Positions 1-7,899 of a DNA stretch of 64,000 nt are shown here, in pieces. Within the stretch, counting starts at the first letter, position 1; each line of letters starts with the position of its first letter. The notes beneath the pieces are model-generated. The model saw nothing but the letters and a program-made list of their open reading frames with translations. It made no database searches and had not been told where the DNA came from. This DNA is from JBBQNJ01 sp038329845. GTDB lineage: Bacteria > Planctomycetota > Phycisphaerae > Tepidisphaerales > Tepidisphaeraceae. The stretch covers positions 1 to 64,000 of the forward strand of contig JBBQNJ010000015.1 of NCBI GenBank assembly GCA_038329845.1. Reading direction: 5' to 3'. The position numbers were made by a program, and so were the translations under genes.

Positions 1-1
1 C

Positions 2-199
2 GCTCGCGGGGGCTTGCAATCTGCTGATGTACCTCGAGCGATTGCGGGTTTACGAGGCTCGTGCTCGCGGGGGCTTGCAATCTGCTGATGTACCTCGAGC
101 GATTGCGGGTTTACGAGGCTCGTGCTCGCGGGGGCTTGCAATCTGCTGATGTACCTCGAGCGATTGCGAGTTTGCGAGGTTCGCGCTCGGGAGGCTTGC
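2..199. repeat. 61-bp tandem repeat, three copies plus a partial
   Basis: Three head-to-tail copies of a 61-bp unit lie at 2-62, 63-123 and 124-184. Each starts GCTCGCGGGGGCTTGCAATC. The first two are essentially identical, the third diverges at its end, and a fourth partial copy begins at 185. The array runs into the left window edge, so its full copy number is unknown. No convincing coding frame crosses it, because short ORFs here simply repeat with the unit. From 200 to the tRNA at 380 I see only a tRNA promoter. Confidence 0.9.
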
Positions 200-313
200 C
201 ATAGGCGTTTGTTCGGACCCTGCGTGCCGCGAGATTTGAATCGCGGCGACGTCGCTCATCCCGATGAGACTTGCCGCCCGCGGAGGGCTGACGAATCGGT
301 CGGGACGCGCGGC

Positions 314-341
314 TTGTCAAGGTTCTTCGCGGGCTTATACT
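314..341 (+). promoter_or_regulatory. sigma70-like promoter of tRNA-Tyr
   Basis: TTGTCA (314-319) and TATACT (336-341) are separated by 16 bp. They lie about 40 bp before the tRNA 5' end, which is the expected place for a housekeeping tRNA promoter. Confidence 0.6.
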
Positions 342-379
342 ATGCCGTCGTCGTCGCTCTGGCAGGGGCGATGCATCCC

Positions 380-461
380 GGGCGTGTACCGAAGTGGTCA
401 AACGGGACGGACTGTAAATCCGTTGGCTCAGCCTTCGTTGGTTCGAATCCAACCGCGCCCA
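380..461 (+). tRNA. tRNA-Tyr (GTA)
   Basis: A cloverleaf can be folded by hand. The 7-bp acceptor stem GGGCGTG pairs with CGCGCCC. The anticodon stem is ACGGA/TCCGT with loop CTGTAAA, giving anticodon GTA. The T arm is TTGG-TTCGAAT-CCAA. A long variable arm is present, as expected of class II tRNA-Tyr. The discriminator base is A and CCA is not encoded. Confidence 0.93.
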
Positions 462-597
462 GTAAGTCCTTTTGTATCAGAGGGTAACGGATCGTCTTGC
501 GGGTTCAATCGCCCGCGACGAAGAGGATGCGCTTGTGCCCGTTCGATTCGTTGCCGATCGTCGCCATCATTCACCGTGCTTACCGATACACGTCTTT

Positions 598-837
598 TCA
601 ATTTGCCACCCGCACCACCAGCAGTAACAACCGGCCATCGTGGATTTCGTAGACCATCCGATATGCACCAATGCGGATGCGCCAAAGATTGTCATCCCCG
701 AGCAATTTGCTCACGCCATGCGGTCGGGGGTCATCGGCCAGCGCATCCGCCGCGTCAATCAGCCGTGATTGAACGGATCGGGGCAGCTTCAGCAGTGCCT
801 GGCGCGCCGACGGCTTGAACAGCACCGCGTAGGGCAT
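598..837 (-). CDS. RelE/ParE-type toxin, C-terminus cut by an in-frame TGA
   Basis: 79-aa RelE/ParE-fold protein, the toxin of a type II toxin-antitoxin pair. RelE-like members cleave mRNA on the ribosome and ParE-like ones act on gyrase, and I cannot tell which applies. The family core RIRIGAYRMVYEIHDG followed by LLVVRVAN is clear. The family normally continues after this with a short tail such as GHRREVY. Here TGA (600-598) follows VRVAN, yet the same frame continues K-D-V-Y-R and then stops with TAA (582-580). The usual tail is therefore present just past a nonsense codon, as if an Arg CGA had become TGA. This makes an attenuated or dead toxin likely. The start lies 3 bp after the antitoxin stop, so the two genes form an operon. 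Confidence 0.8.
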   Translation of the reverse strand: MPYAVLFKPSARQALLKLPRSVQSRLIDAADALADDPRPHGVSKLLGDDNLWRIRIGAYRMVYEIHDGRLLLLVVRVAN

Positions 838-840
838 GGT

Positions 841-1113
841 TCACCTGCTCCGCCTGGATGCCTTGGTACGTCCCGTACTCATCTCCGCCTTGATTTGCTC
901 CAGCGGCACATCACCGGTTTCCTTGCGTGCCTTTAGCGCCGCCTTGAGGTCCGTCGCGTCTTCCAGCGCTTGCAGGGTTTGCAGGTCAGCCATCGACACC
1001 AGCGCCGCCACCCCCTTGCCGCGCCGCTCGAGTACCACCCGCTCGCCTTGATACGCCACGCGGTTGATCGGATCGGCCATCTGTTCGCGAAACGCCACAA
1101 TGCTGACTCGCAT
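841..1113 (-). CDS. Phd/YefM-family antitoxin
   Basis: 90-aa antitoxin whose N-terminal half (MRVSIVAFREQM, then VAYQGERVVLERRGKGVAALVSMADLQTL) has the Phd/YefM pattern of a DNA-binding beta-alpha fold. Its C-terminal helix normally wraps the toxin. It is the upstream gene of the pair with only 3 bp before the toxin ATG, the usual antitoxin-first order that allows coupled translation and autorepression of the shared promoter. The C-terminus is basic (TGRTKASRRSR). The family assignment is good; the partner and action are inferred from the neighbour. Confidence 0.82.
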   Translation of the reverse strand: MRVSIVAFREQMADPINRVAYQGERVVLERRGKGVAALVSMADLQTLQALEDATDLKAALKARKETGDVPLEQIKAEMSTGRTKASRRSR

Positions 1114-1577
1114 ATTGAATCTCCGTTAAAGTAATAATGTACAGAATAGTAATTCCTTGAATCCGGTCCAGTCTTTTCATTGCGGGCGGCCTGCTCATGC
1201 GGTTGCGGTTTCCGAGGTCACTTCCGCTTGCGCATTCCGTGCGGCTTGCATTCTGTCGCATTGCGATTCCCCAGATGGCTTCCCCTCATTCCGCCGTTGG
1301 ATCGTGCCCCAGCGTTGCACTGGCGCGAGGAGAACAGGCACGGCTCTATGTTCCATCTTTGCCGTCTCGGCGGGATCATCGCCGCCACGTTGGGCTCGCT
1401 GGGGGCTTGGATCAGCAGGACCGCGTCGCCTTGTTTGACCCCCAGCACGTCGGCCACGTCGAACAAGTCCTCGACCGGGCCGGGTGGGGGGCCTAGGATG
1501 GGTTCGATCACCGCGAGGCTCGGGGCGTGTGCCCGGGGGCGGACGGTTCATCGAACATCATCATCGAAAGGCTCGAC
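1114..1577. other. intergenic region, no confident gene
   Basis: 464 bp between the divergent antitoxin and osmC-like genes. Several overlapping ORFs exist but none resembles a family I know. The best is on the minus strand (1511 down to about 1360). It reads like a short acidic beta-rich protein start (DLFDVADVLGVKQGDAVLLI) with family-like codon use and then degenerates, so it may be a decayed or truncated gene. AT-rich sequence at 1125-1155 could hold the antitoxin promoter. Confidence 0.4.
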
Positions 1578-2009
1578 ATGCCCGCAAGCACCGCCAGCGC
1601 TGTCTGGGAAGGAAGTCTCAAGGACGGCAAGGGAACAATGAAACTCGGCTCGGGAAGTTTTTCCGGTGCCTATTCGTTCGCCACCCGATTTGAATCCAAG
1701 CCTGGGACCAATCCCGAGGAGCTGATCGGCGCGGCCCATGCCGGTTGTTTTTCGATGGCGCTGAGCGCCGGTCTGGGCAAGGCTGGATTTACGCCGACGC
1801 GCATCGCCACCAGCGCCAAGGTGCATCTGGAGAAGGTCGGCGAAGGGTTCAAGATCACGCGCATCGAGCTGGAAACCCAGGCGACGATCCCCAACATCGA
1901 CGCGGCCACGTTTCAGCAGCACGCCGAGAGCGCCAAGAAGGGCTGCCCGGTGAGTCAAGCGCTCACGGGCACCCAGATCGACCTGAAGGCGACGCTGCAA
2001 AACGCCTGA
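1578..2009 (+). CDS. osmC: OsmC-family peroxiredoxin
   Basis: 143-aa OsmC/Ohr superfamily protein that reduces organic or inorganic hydroperoxides through two cysteines in the cytoplasm. Both catalytic cysteines are present: one in HAGCFSMALS near residue 55 and one in KKGCPVSQAL near residue 122. The N-terminus (ASAVWEGSLKDGKGTMKL) matches the OsmC rather than the Ohr branch. I chose the ATG at 1578 because AAAGG lies about 7 bp upstream and the family starts here; a longer frame to 1527 has no support. The electron donor is unknown. The gene stands alone ahead of lptB, 77 bp away. Confidence 0.9.
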   Translation: MPASTASAVWEGSLKDGKGTMKLGSGSFSGAYSFATRFESKPGTNPEELIGAAHAGCFSMALSAGLGKAGFTPTRIATSAKVHLEKVGEGFKITRIELETQATIPNIDAATFQQHAESAKKGCPVSQALTGTQIDLKATLQNA

Positions 2010-2086
2010 GGATGTCCCCGCGCCGTCGGGCGCAGATCTCCACGCTTGATTTCACCCTCCCGGCGGCGAGACTGCTGGGCTGGGCC

Positions 2087-2824
2087 ATGAACCTGCTGGA
2101 AATCACCAAGCTCGTCAAGACTTACGCGGGGCGCACCGTCGTCAATGAGGTGAGCTTCGTTCTCGGCCAGCAGGAGATCGTCGGGATTCTCGGTCGCAAC
2201 GGGGCCGGCAAGACCACCACGTTTCGCATGATCCTCGGGATCGTCACGCCCGATTCCGGGGCCGTGGCGTTCGACGCTCACGACATCACGCATCTGCCGA
2301 TGTTCAAGCGGGCCCGGCTGGGGATCGGGTATCTGCCCCAGGAACGCAGCGATTTTCGCAAGTTGACGGTCTGGCAGAATCTTCAGGCGATTCTCGAGAC
2401 GCTTCCCATCGGGCGCAAGGAGCGCAAGCGCCGGGCCGAGCAGTTGCTGAGCCAGTACGGGCTGATGAAGACCCGGGCGCAGAACGCCGACACGCTGTCG
2501 GGCGGAGAACGGCGAAAGCTCGAGATCTCCCGCGCCCTTTGCACCGAGCCAAAATTGATCCTGCTGGACGAGCCCTTCAGCGGCGTGGATCCGATCGCCG
2601 TCGAAGACTTGCAGCGCGAGGTCAAGCGGCTGCGCGAGGAGTTCGGCAAGAGTGTGCTGATCACCGACCACAACGTCCCCCAGACGCTCAAGGTGTGCGA
2701 CCGGGCGCTGATCATCAATGAAGGACAGGTCTTTAAGGAAGGCACGCCGCGGCAGATCATCAATGATCCCTCGGTTCGCAGCGCCTATCTGGGCAACACG
2801 TTCCGGGGCGATGAGTTCGATTGA
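2087..2824 (+). CDS. lptB: LPS export ABC transporter ATPase LptB
   Basis: 245-aa ABC ATPase. With LptFG, LptB powers extraction of LPS from the inner membrane into the LptC-A-D bridge. The ordered motifs are Walker A GRNGAGKTT (about 35-43), signature LSGGE (about 139), Walker B LILLDEP and an H-loop ITDHN. The segments LPQERSDFRKLTVWQNL and the C-terminal VRSAYLGNTFR follow LptB rather than generic LivF ATPases. I chose the ATG at 2087 from the family N-terminus (MNLLEITKLVKTY); the frame is open further upstream without conservation. LptB fits with lpxD in the same window. A branched-chain transporter ATPase is the alternative but less likely. Confidence 0.88.
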   Translation: MNLLEITKLVKTYAGRTVVNEVSFVLGQQEIVGILGRNGAGKTTTFRMILGIVTPDSGAVAFDAHDITHLPMFKRARLGIGYLPQERSDFRKLTVWQNLQAILETLPIGRKERKRRAEQLLSQYGLMKTRAQNADTLSGGERRKLEISRALCTEPKLILLDEPFSGVDPIAVEDLQREVKRLREEFGKSVLITDHNVPQTLKVCDRALIINEGQVFKEGTPRQIINDPSVRSAYLGNTFRGDEFD

Positions 2825-2874
2825 CTGCCTGCGGCGGCGCGGGCAGGATGTCATGGGAAGCGGTGCGGGACGGG

Positions 2875-2936
2875 ATCGCCGATGTTCTGATCGGCGATAT
2901 ATCCGCGATAAGACCCGCCGGTGAGGACACCGGCGG
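2875..2936. repeat. two adjacent hairpins between lptB and accD
   Basis: ATCGCCGAT / ATCGGCGAT (2875-2883, 2890-2898; 6-nt loop) is followed by CCGCCGGTG / CACCGGCGG (2915-2923, 2928-2936; AGGA loop). Both stems are perfect 9-bp palindromes with no T-run, so they look more like extragenic palindromes than a classical terminator. Confidence 0.7.
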
Positions 2937-2972
2937 TGCGAAAGATGGCCTCGGAGGCAGGAGTTTTCGATC

Positions 2973-3830
2973 ATGGCCGAATCATCCGTTCCCGCATCGG
3001 CGCCGCCCGGCGCCGCGGCGCCGGTTGCCCGCCGGGGAGAGGGGATCCCCGAGGGGCTGTGGCTGCGCTGCCCGGTGTGCAGTGCGATGCTGTTTCGCAA
3101 GGTGGTCGAGGAGGCGCTGCACGTTTGTCCGGAATGCCAGCACCATTTCCGCATCGGCGCCCGCACTCGCATCGACCAGCTCATCGACTCGGGAAGTTTC
3201 GAGGAGCTGTTCGCGGATGTTCAGCCGACCGATCCGCTGAAGTTCATCGACCGCAAGGGGTACAAGGACCGGCTCAAGAGCGAGCAGGCCAAGACTGGCA
3301 ACCCCGACGCGGTCATCTGTGGAAAGGGGTTTATCAAGGGCCGCCCGATCGTGATCGCGGCGATGGACCCGGATTTCATGATGGGGTCGATGGGCAGCGT
3401 GGTGGGAGAGAAGATCACGCGGACCATCGAGACGGCGGCCGCGGAACACATCCCGCTGATCATTGTCAGTTGTTCCGGCGGGGCGCGGATGCAGGAAAGC
3501 ACGCTATCGCTGATGCAGATGGCCAAGACCAGCGCCGCGCTGGGGCGGCTGGACGATGCCGGGGGGCTGTTCATCTCGCTGCTGGCCGATCCGACCACCG
3601 GGGGGGTCACCGCCTCGTTCGCCATGCTTGGCGACTTCATCATCGCCGAACCCAAGGCCCTGATCGGATTCGCCGGGCCGCGAACGATCTGGAACACGAT
3701 CAAGGTCGAACTGCCTGAAGGGTTTCAGCGCAGCGAGTTTCTTCAGGAGCATGGATTCGTGGATTTCGTGGTTCATCGTCGGGAGTTGCGAAGTGAGATC
3801 GCCCGGCTGGTGGACTTTTGCGGGGGATGA
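2973..3830 (+). CDS. accD: acetyl-CoA carboxylase carboxyltransferase subunit beta
   Basis: 285-aa AccD. With AccA it transfers CO2 from biotin-carboxyl carrier protein to acetyl-CoA, giving malonyl-CoA for fatty acid synthesis. The N-terminal zinc ribbon is intact (CPVC near residue 32 and CPEC near 52). The crotonase-fold core contains GSMGSVVGEK, the oxyanion stretch SCSGGARMQE, and DPTTGGVTASFAMLGD. Length is normal. GGCAGGAG lies about 10 bp before the ATG. accA is not in this window, so the two subunits are encoded apart. Confidence 0.96.
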   Translation: MAESSVPASAPPGAAAPVARRGEGIPEGLWLRCPVCSAMLFRKVVEEALHVCPECQHHFRIGARTRIDQLIDSGSFEELFADVQPTDPLKFIDRKGYKDRLKSEQAKTGNPDAVICGKGFIKGRPIVIAAMDPDFMMGSMGSVVGEKITRTIETAAAEHIPLIIVSCSGGARMQESTLSLMQMAKTSAALGRLDDAGGLFISLLADPTTGGVTASFAMLGDFIIAEPKALIGFAGPRTIWNTIKVELPEGFQRSEFLQEHGFVDFVVHRRELRSEIARLVDFCGG

Positions 3831-3896
3831 ACCGTCGCCGCGGCGGGTCCGGGGTTGACCCTGCGTTTCGGCGCCGCGCCCACTCGAGGTGTTCAC

Positions 3897-4919
3897 ATGC
3901 GTTGGATCGCCGTCGTATTGAGTCTTTGTTTCGCCGCACCGGCGTTGGCGCAGGCACCGGCCACCGCCGGGGCCACGACGCGCCCACTGGTGGTCGATCC
4001 GGCCCATCACCGCGTGCGCGTGCTGTGCGAGGCGCTGAACGTCGAGATGCCGCTGGAGTTTTTCTGCGTGCTCGCCGGCACCAGCGAGCATGAAGCGGTG
4101 CTGCGCACGAGCGTGAAGCCGAGCGATATTCATGCCACGCTGTTGGCGCTGGGACTGAAGGCCGGGCAGCCGGTGCGCTTCTCCGAAGCCGCGCAGAAAT
4201 GGTTGCCTCCGATGGGTCCGCCGCTCCAGCTCACTTGTGAATACGAAAAGAACGGCCAGCGCATGTCGGTTCCGGCGTATCGCTGGCTGCGCGATGTGAA
4301 GACCCGCAAGGAGGCCAAGCCGTTCACGTGGGTATTTGTCGGGTCGCGGATGATGGAGGACGGGACGTATGCCGCCGACGTGACCGGGTACATCGTCAGC
4401 GTGGTGAACTTCGATCTTACGGTCATCGATGTTCCCGACCTGGCGAGCAGTTCCAACGAGTCCCTCGAGTGGGAATACAACCCCGAACTGGTCCCCCCGA
4501 CGGGAACGCCGGTCTGGCTGGTGATCGAGCCAGCGGGTGCCCGTGGCGACGCGCAGGCCGAGGCCGCCGCCGGGAACGTTCTGGGGCAGACTCCGGATGC
4601 ATCGCCGCCCGCGCAGAGCGGCGGCTCCGGCTCAACTGGCGTCCCCGCCACCGCGCCGGCACCCGCGACGATCGATCCGAGCGTCAAGATGGACGAGGAC
4701 CGCATCCAGTCGTTGCGGAAGCGCTGGGAGCAGGTCGTCGCGCCGCGCGGGGGTGATCTGCGGGCCGCGGCTCAGGCGCATTACGAGGTGATTAACGCCC
4801 TGCGCCGTGAGCAGCAGCGCTTGATCGACGAGGCCGACCGGGTTCAGCGGGTGATCGACCAGTTGGAGAAAGAATATCAGAACCTGACCACTCCGCGCCC
4901 GCAGCCGCTGGGCGAATGA
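3897..4919 (+). CDS. secreted YdjY-domain protein
   Basis: 340-aa exported protein of unknown function. A signal peptide (MRWIAVVLSLCFAAPALA, cleaved before QAP) precedes a domain typical of planctomycete YdjY-like proteins. It starts PLVVDPAHHRVRV and ends with EWEYNPELVPPTGTPVWLVI. After an Ala/Pro/Gly-rich linker (about 220-265) there is a C-terminal helical, coiled-coil-prone segment with heptad-like QQRLIDEADRVQRVIDQLE. The start at 3897 gives a clean signal peptide. A second YdjY-type protein is encoded at 6875. No catalytic motif is visible. Confidence 0.75.
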   Translation: MRWIAVVLSLCFAAPALAQAPATAGATTRPLVVDPAHHRVRVLCEALNVEMPLEFFCVLAGTSEHEAVLRTSVKPSDIHATLLALGLKAGQPVRFSEAAQKWLPPMGPPLQLTCEYEKNGQRMSVPAYRWLRDVKTRKEAKPFTWVFVGSRMMEDGTYAADVTGYIVSVVNFDLTVIDVPDLASSSNESLEWEYNPELVPPTGTPVWLVIEPAGARGDAQAEAAAGNVLGQTPDASPPAQSGGSGSTGVPATAPAPATIDPSVKMDEDRIQSLRKRWEQVVAPRGGDLRAAAQAHYEVINALRREQQRLIDEADRVQRVIDQLEKEYQNLTTPRPQPLGE

Positions 4920-4939
4920 GCTGTTTCTGCAGCGCGTTC

Positions 4940-5104
4940 GATGGCGTCGACCGGATGGTGGGGTGGGGCGCATGGCGCCGATCGGACGGCCCGGTGCCTG
5001 GCACCGACCGGATGGTGGCGCGAATGGCTCCGACCGGGCGGTGGCGCGAATGGCGCCGATCGGACGACGGGGCGCATGGCACCGATCGAACGGCCCGGTG
5101 CATG
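4940..5104. repeat. degenerate GC-rich tandem repeats
   Basis: About six imperfect units of 25-33 bp share GGCGC-ATGGC-CCGA-CGG. The segments at about 4968-4997 and 5071-5101 are near-copies (GGCGCATGGC, then CCGATCG and ACGGCCCGGTGC). The array sits between the YdjY gene and the next start. Confidence 0.7.
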
Positions 5105-5159
5105 AGCTGTTGTGGACGACTTACAACCCGCATGGCGGACCGCGCACCGCCTCGACTTC

Positions 5160-5879
5160 ATGAGCGCCGATTCCAAGCCAATCTCGCCGGATATCCTTCG
5201 CCACTGGCGGGAGATGCTGTCGGTGCCGTTTTCGCTGGCGGGGATCACCACTGCGGTCGCCTGGTATTTCGCCGGTGACGGGCTGGGGATGTTTTTCGGC
5301 GGGATCATCGCCGCGACCGTGCTGGCACCGGGGTTGATCCTGAGTGAGTCCGGCGGATGGAAGCATCGAATCCTCATCGCCGGCGCGGTCGCCGACGGGG
5401 TCGGGATGGTCTGGCTGATCTCGCTGTTCGTTTCCCCGATCACGCTCGCACAGGGGTTGCGAGGCTATCTTCTGTTGATCGCCTGGGTGGGCGCCCTGGC
5501 CGGGATGGTGGCGATCCTGGAACGGCTGACCCGCAGCCGCGCATTCACCGCCGCGGTGACGACGTTGGGTGCCGCGGCATGGATCGGCTGGCCGATCTGG
5601 CTGGCGCCGGCACTGCAAGGAACCGCCCGCGCCGGGTTGGTCCAACGGATGGCCGCGGCGCATCCGTTGCTGGTGATGAACTCGGTGATCCCCCAGGAAG
5701 GGTACTGGATCGAGCGAACGTACATTTACCATCTGGTGAGCCTGAACCAGGACGTAGCGCTGTCGCTCCCCAGCTCGATCTGGCCGGCGGTGATGATCTA
5801 CCTGGCGCTGGCGGGCCTGGCGGGGCTGATCGTGTATTCATCGAACGGCGGGTGGGGCCGGTGGATCGCTCGAAGCTGA
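5160..5879 (+). CDS. hypothetical polytopic membrane protein
   Basis: 239-aa inner-membrane protein of unknown function. Hydrophobic segments suggest about six transmembrane helices: LAGITTAVAWYFAG, FFGGIIAATVLAPGLIL, ILIAGAVADGVGMVWLISLF, GYLLLIAWVGALAGMVAI, AAVTTLGAAAWIGWPIWL and the C-terminal AVMIYLALAGLAGLIVY. A periplasmic or cytoplasmic loop holds HPLLVMNSVIPQEGYWIERTYIYHL. I chose the ATG at 5160 (MSADSKP) because the frame upstream runs into the tandem repeat. No domain is recognised. It may be co-transcribed with nothing, since the next gene is convergent. Confidence 0.7.
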   Translation: MSADSKPISPDILRHWREMLSVPFSLAGITTAVAWYFAGDGLGMFFGGIIAATVLAPGLILSESGGWKHRILIAGAVADGVGMVWLISLFVSPITLAQGLRGYLLLIAWVGALAGMVAILERLTRSRAFTAAVTTLGAAAWIGWPIWLAPALQGTARAGLVQRMAAAHPLLVMNSVIPQEGYWIERTYIYHLVSLNQDVALSLPSSIWPAVMIYLALAGLAGLIVYSSNGGWGRWIARS

Positions 5880-5893
5880 TCGCTCGGGGCTGA

Positions 5894-6571
5894 TCAGACC
5901 AGGTCGTTCAGCCCGCCGAGGCCGAGAACTTCGTGGGTAAAAAACGGTTCGGCGTATTCGACCCCGATTCGTCCGCCGAAATACCCGTTGACCGTCGTGA
6001 CCATTTCCGGCACGCCCCGGGCATTTCCGGCTGCGAACTGCGATTTGTAGCAGGCGACGGCCCGCAGCTTGACGGGCAGTTGCTCGCTGATGTCGATGCA
6101 GAACGTCGGCTGAAAGCTCATTCGCAGGTGGGTGCAGAAATAGTAGATCACCCGCTTGGGATGCCATGGCTCGCCGGGAATATCGGTTTTGGTGAGCTTG
6201 GCGTCGAAGCGAGCATCTTCGGCGATGCGGGTGACGGCGACATGGTCGGGATGGGCGTCGATCGGGTAGGGCACGAACATCCAGTCGGGACGATGGACCC
6301 GGACCACGGCGGCGAGCTTGTGTCGCGCGGCGATGTCATGCACGACCTGTCGGTTGGGCAATCCCAAGCCGGTGCGCTCGACCCCCAGCACCCGCGCCGC
6401 CGCGGCCGACTCGAGCGCACGTTTTTCCGGCGACCCCAGCGGGGTTGGCTCGCCGTTGGTCATATCCACCAGATGAATCCGGTGTCCCTGCCCCACCAGA
6501 CGGGCGATGGTTCCGCCCATGCCCAATTCCTGATCATCCGGATGCGGTCCAATCACGAGAATCGACGCCAT
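5894..6571 (-). CDS. bshB1: LmbE-like deacetylase, BshB1 type
   Basis: 225-aa PIG-L/LmbE superfamily zinc deacetylase. The zinc motif PHPDDQELG (about 9-17) and the distal HPDHV (about 108-112) are intact, as is DISEQLPVKLRAVACYKSQF, which is typical of the BshB1 branch. BshB1 removes acetyl from GlcNAc-malate to make bacillithiol; related enzymes act on other GlcNAc conjugates. No other bacillithiol gene (bshA, bshC) is in the window, so the substrate is inferred from sequence only. It is convergent with the membrane-protein gene at 5160. Confidence 0.8.
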   Translation of the reverse strand: MASILVIGPHPDDQELGMGGTIARLVGQGHRIHLVDMTNGEPTPLGSPEKRALESAAAARVLGVERTGLGLPNRQVVHDIAARHKLAAVVRVHRPDWMFVPYPIDAHPDHVAVTRIAEDARFDAKLTKTDIPGEPWHPKRVIYYFCTHLRMSFQPTFCIDISEQLPVKLRAVACYKSQFAAGNARGVPEMVTTVNGYFGGRIGVEYAEPFFTHEVLGLGGLNDLV

Positions 6572-6874
6572 GGGCGGACGATAGCACAGGGCGGGGCGGA
6601 TGTCAGCGGGAACAAAACGCCATACCGGTGGATCAGGCGGGATTCAACGCCGAGCGAACGAAAGAGTATCGTGGGAAGACGGCGAGGCCTTCGGGGGGGG
6701 ATGCCGCGCCGGGAAGGAGATCGACTCGTGTCGCCGATGAACTCTCGCGTCTTTCGTGGTTTTGGGCTGATACCGGCTGAAGTGCGGTGCGGGCGTCGCG
6801 CCCGCCTCTTCCAAGAGCAGGCAAGATGCCCGCACCACGCGCGATCCCCGAGGCCGAATGCCGTTGTCTGCATC
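6572..6874. other. intergenic region with a compound palindrome
   Basis: 303 bp between divergent genes. GGTGCGGGC (6786-6794) is inverted as GCCCGCACC (6828-6836). Inside it GGGCG-TCG-CGCCC (6791-6803) forms a smaller hairpin. The rest shows no gene I can support, although plus-strand frames remain open into it because of GC bias. Confidence 0.55.
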
Positions 6875-7828
6875 ATGTGGATACTGGGAATGACCGGCAT
6901 GGCAATGGCCGCGGCGCCGATGGCGACGACCGGGCCGAGCAGTCAGCCGGATCGCCCGGTGGTGGACGCCGCGGCACGCACGTTGTCCATTCCGGCGACG
7001 GCGGCCAAACAGAATGTCTACGACCAGCTCAAGGGGGCGATCGAATATGTTCTGGTCAATCCCGGCGGCAAAGAGTACGAAACGCTGTTCTTCACGACCG
7101 TCGATGCCCAGGCGATTTTCGATGCCTTGGAGTCGCTGAAGCTGCGCCGGGGCAAGCCCGCGGGTGAGGAGGCGGGTCAGGCCGTGCCGCCGCGTGGCGA
7201 TCGGGTGACGATCCAGGTTAAGTGGACAGGCCCCGACGGCAAGCCGCGCATCGATCCGGTTGAATCGTTCGTGCTGGACATGAAAGACGGCGGGGGGGGC
7301 GGGGGCGTGATGAAGCCGACCGAGTGGGTCTACACTAGCTCGCGCCGGGTCAAGGATCCTGGCAGCGGCAAAGAGGTGCTCGATGCGGTGATGCTCAAGA
7401 ACCTGATTTCACTGCACACCATCGAGCCGGGCGTGCTGATCCAGAATGCGGCGAGAAACGCCTCGGAATCCGGGCGATACAAGACCAAGCTGGACGCGTT
7501 GCCCAAAGTGGGGACGCCGGTGACGCTGATTTTGACGCCCGTCGAGGCCCGGCGAATCCACCTGCGCTTGAGCGGGGACGTGCAGGGGGTAGGATTCCGC
7601 GAGTTCGTGCAGCGGACGGCCCTGGGCCTGAACGTGCGCGGGTGGGTGAGGAACCTGCCTTCCGGGCACGTCGAAATTGTCGCCGAGGGTTCGCCCGAGC
7701 CGCTGGCGTCGTTCGAGGCCAAGGCCCGCAAGGGACCGCGCGGCAGCCGGGTTGAAAATGTCGTTGAGGTTAAACCCGTCAGCGCAGAGCCGCTGGGCGA
7801 GTTTGAAGTTCGTCCCACCCCGGGGTAA
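6875..7828 (+). CDS. YdjY-like domain fused to acylphosphatase, probably exported
   Basis: About 317 aa. Residues about 30-220 resemble the YdjY-type domain of the protein at 3897 (RPVVDAAARTLSI ... EYETLFFTT ... GTPVTLILTP). Residues about 228-317 are a complete acylphosphatase: GDVQGVGFREFVQ carries the substrate-binding Arg and GWVRNLPSGHVE the catalytic Asn. Acylphosphatases hydrolyse carboxyl-phosphate bonds and are normally free proteins of about 90-100 aa. The N-terminus MWILGMTGMAMAAAP is short but signal-like. The start is uncertain: ATG 6875 is the first in-frame ATG after a long open but non-conserved upstream stretch, and no good ribosome site is visible. Confidence 0.75.
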   Translation: MWILGMTGMAMAAAPMATTGPSSQPDRPVVDAAARTLSIPATAAKQNVYDQLKGAIEYVLVNPGGKEYETLFFTTVDAQAIFDALESLKLRRGKPAGEEAGQAVPPRGDRVTIQVKWTGPDGKPRIDPVESFVLDMKDGGGGGGVMKPTEWVYTSSRRVKDPGSGKEVLDAVMLKNLISLHTIEPGVLIQNAARNASESGRYKTKLDALPKVGTPVTLILTPVEARRIHLRLSGDVQGVGFREFVQRTALGLNVRGWVRNLPSGHVEIVAEGSPEPLASFEAKARKGPRGSRVENVVEVKPVSAEPLGEFEVRPTPG

Positions 7829-7899
7829 TCCGGCGTCAGGGACATAGATCGGGATTCGGTCGTAAGCGTTTTGGAGTCATACTCGAGGTCGAGGGAAAA

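Noticed and set aside
1157..1641. Overlapping plus-strand ORFs before osmC
   Set aside because: No family resemblance and strong overlap with each other. Treated as non-coding, with a possible decayed minus-strand gene noted.
4940..5104. Possible CRISPR array
   Set aside because: The units are contiguous and degenerate with no unique spacers, and no cas genes are in the window. The same applies to the 61-bp array at the left edge and the REP array at 9.9 kb.
5933..6874. Long open upstream extension of the YdjY-acylphosphatase frame
   Set aside because: It runs antisense through the BshB1-like gene, which is clearly conserved. The extension is a GC-bias shadow.
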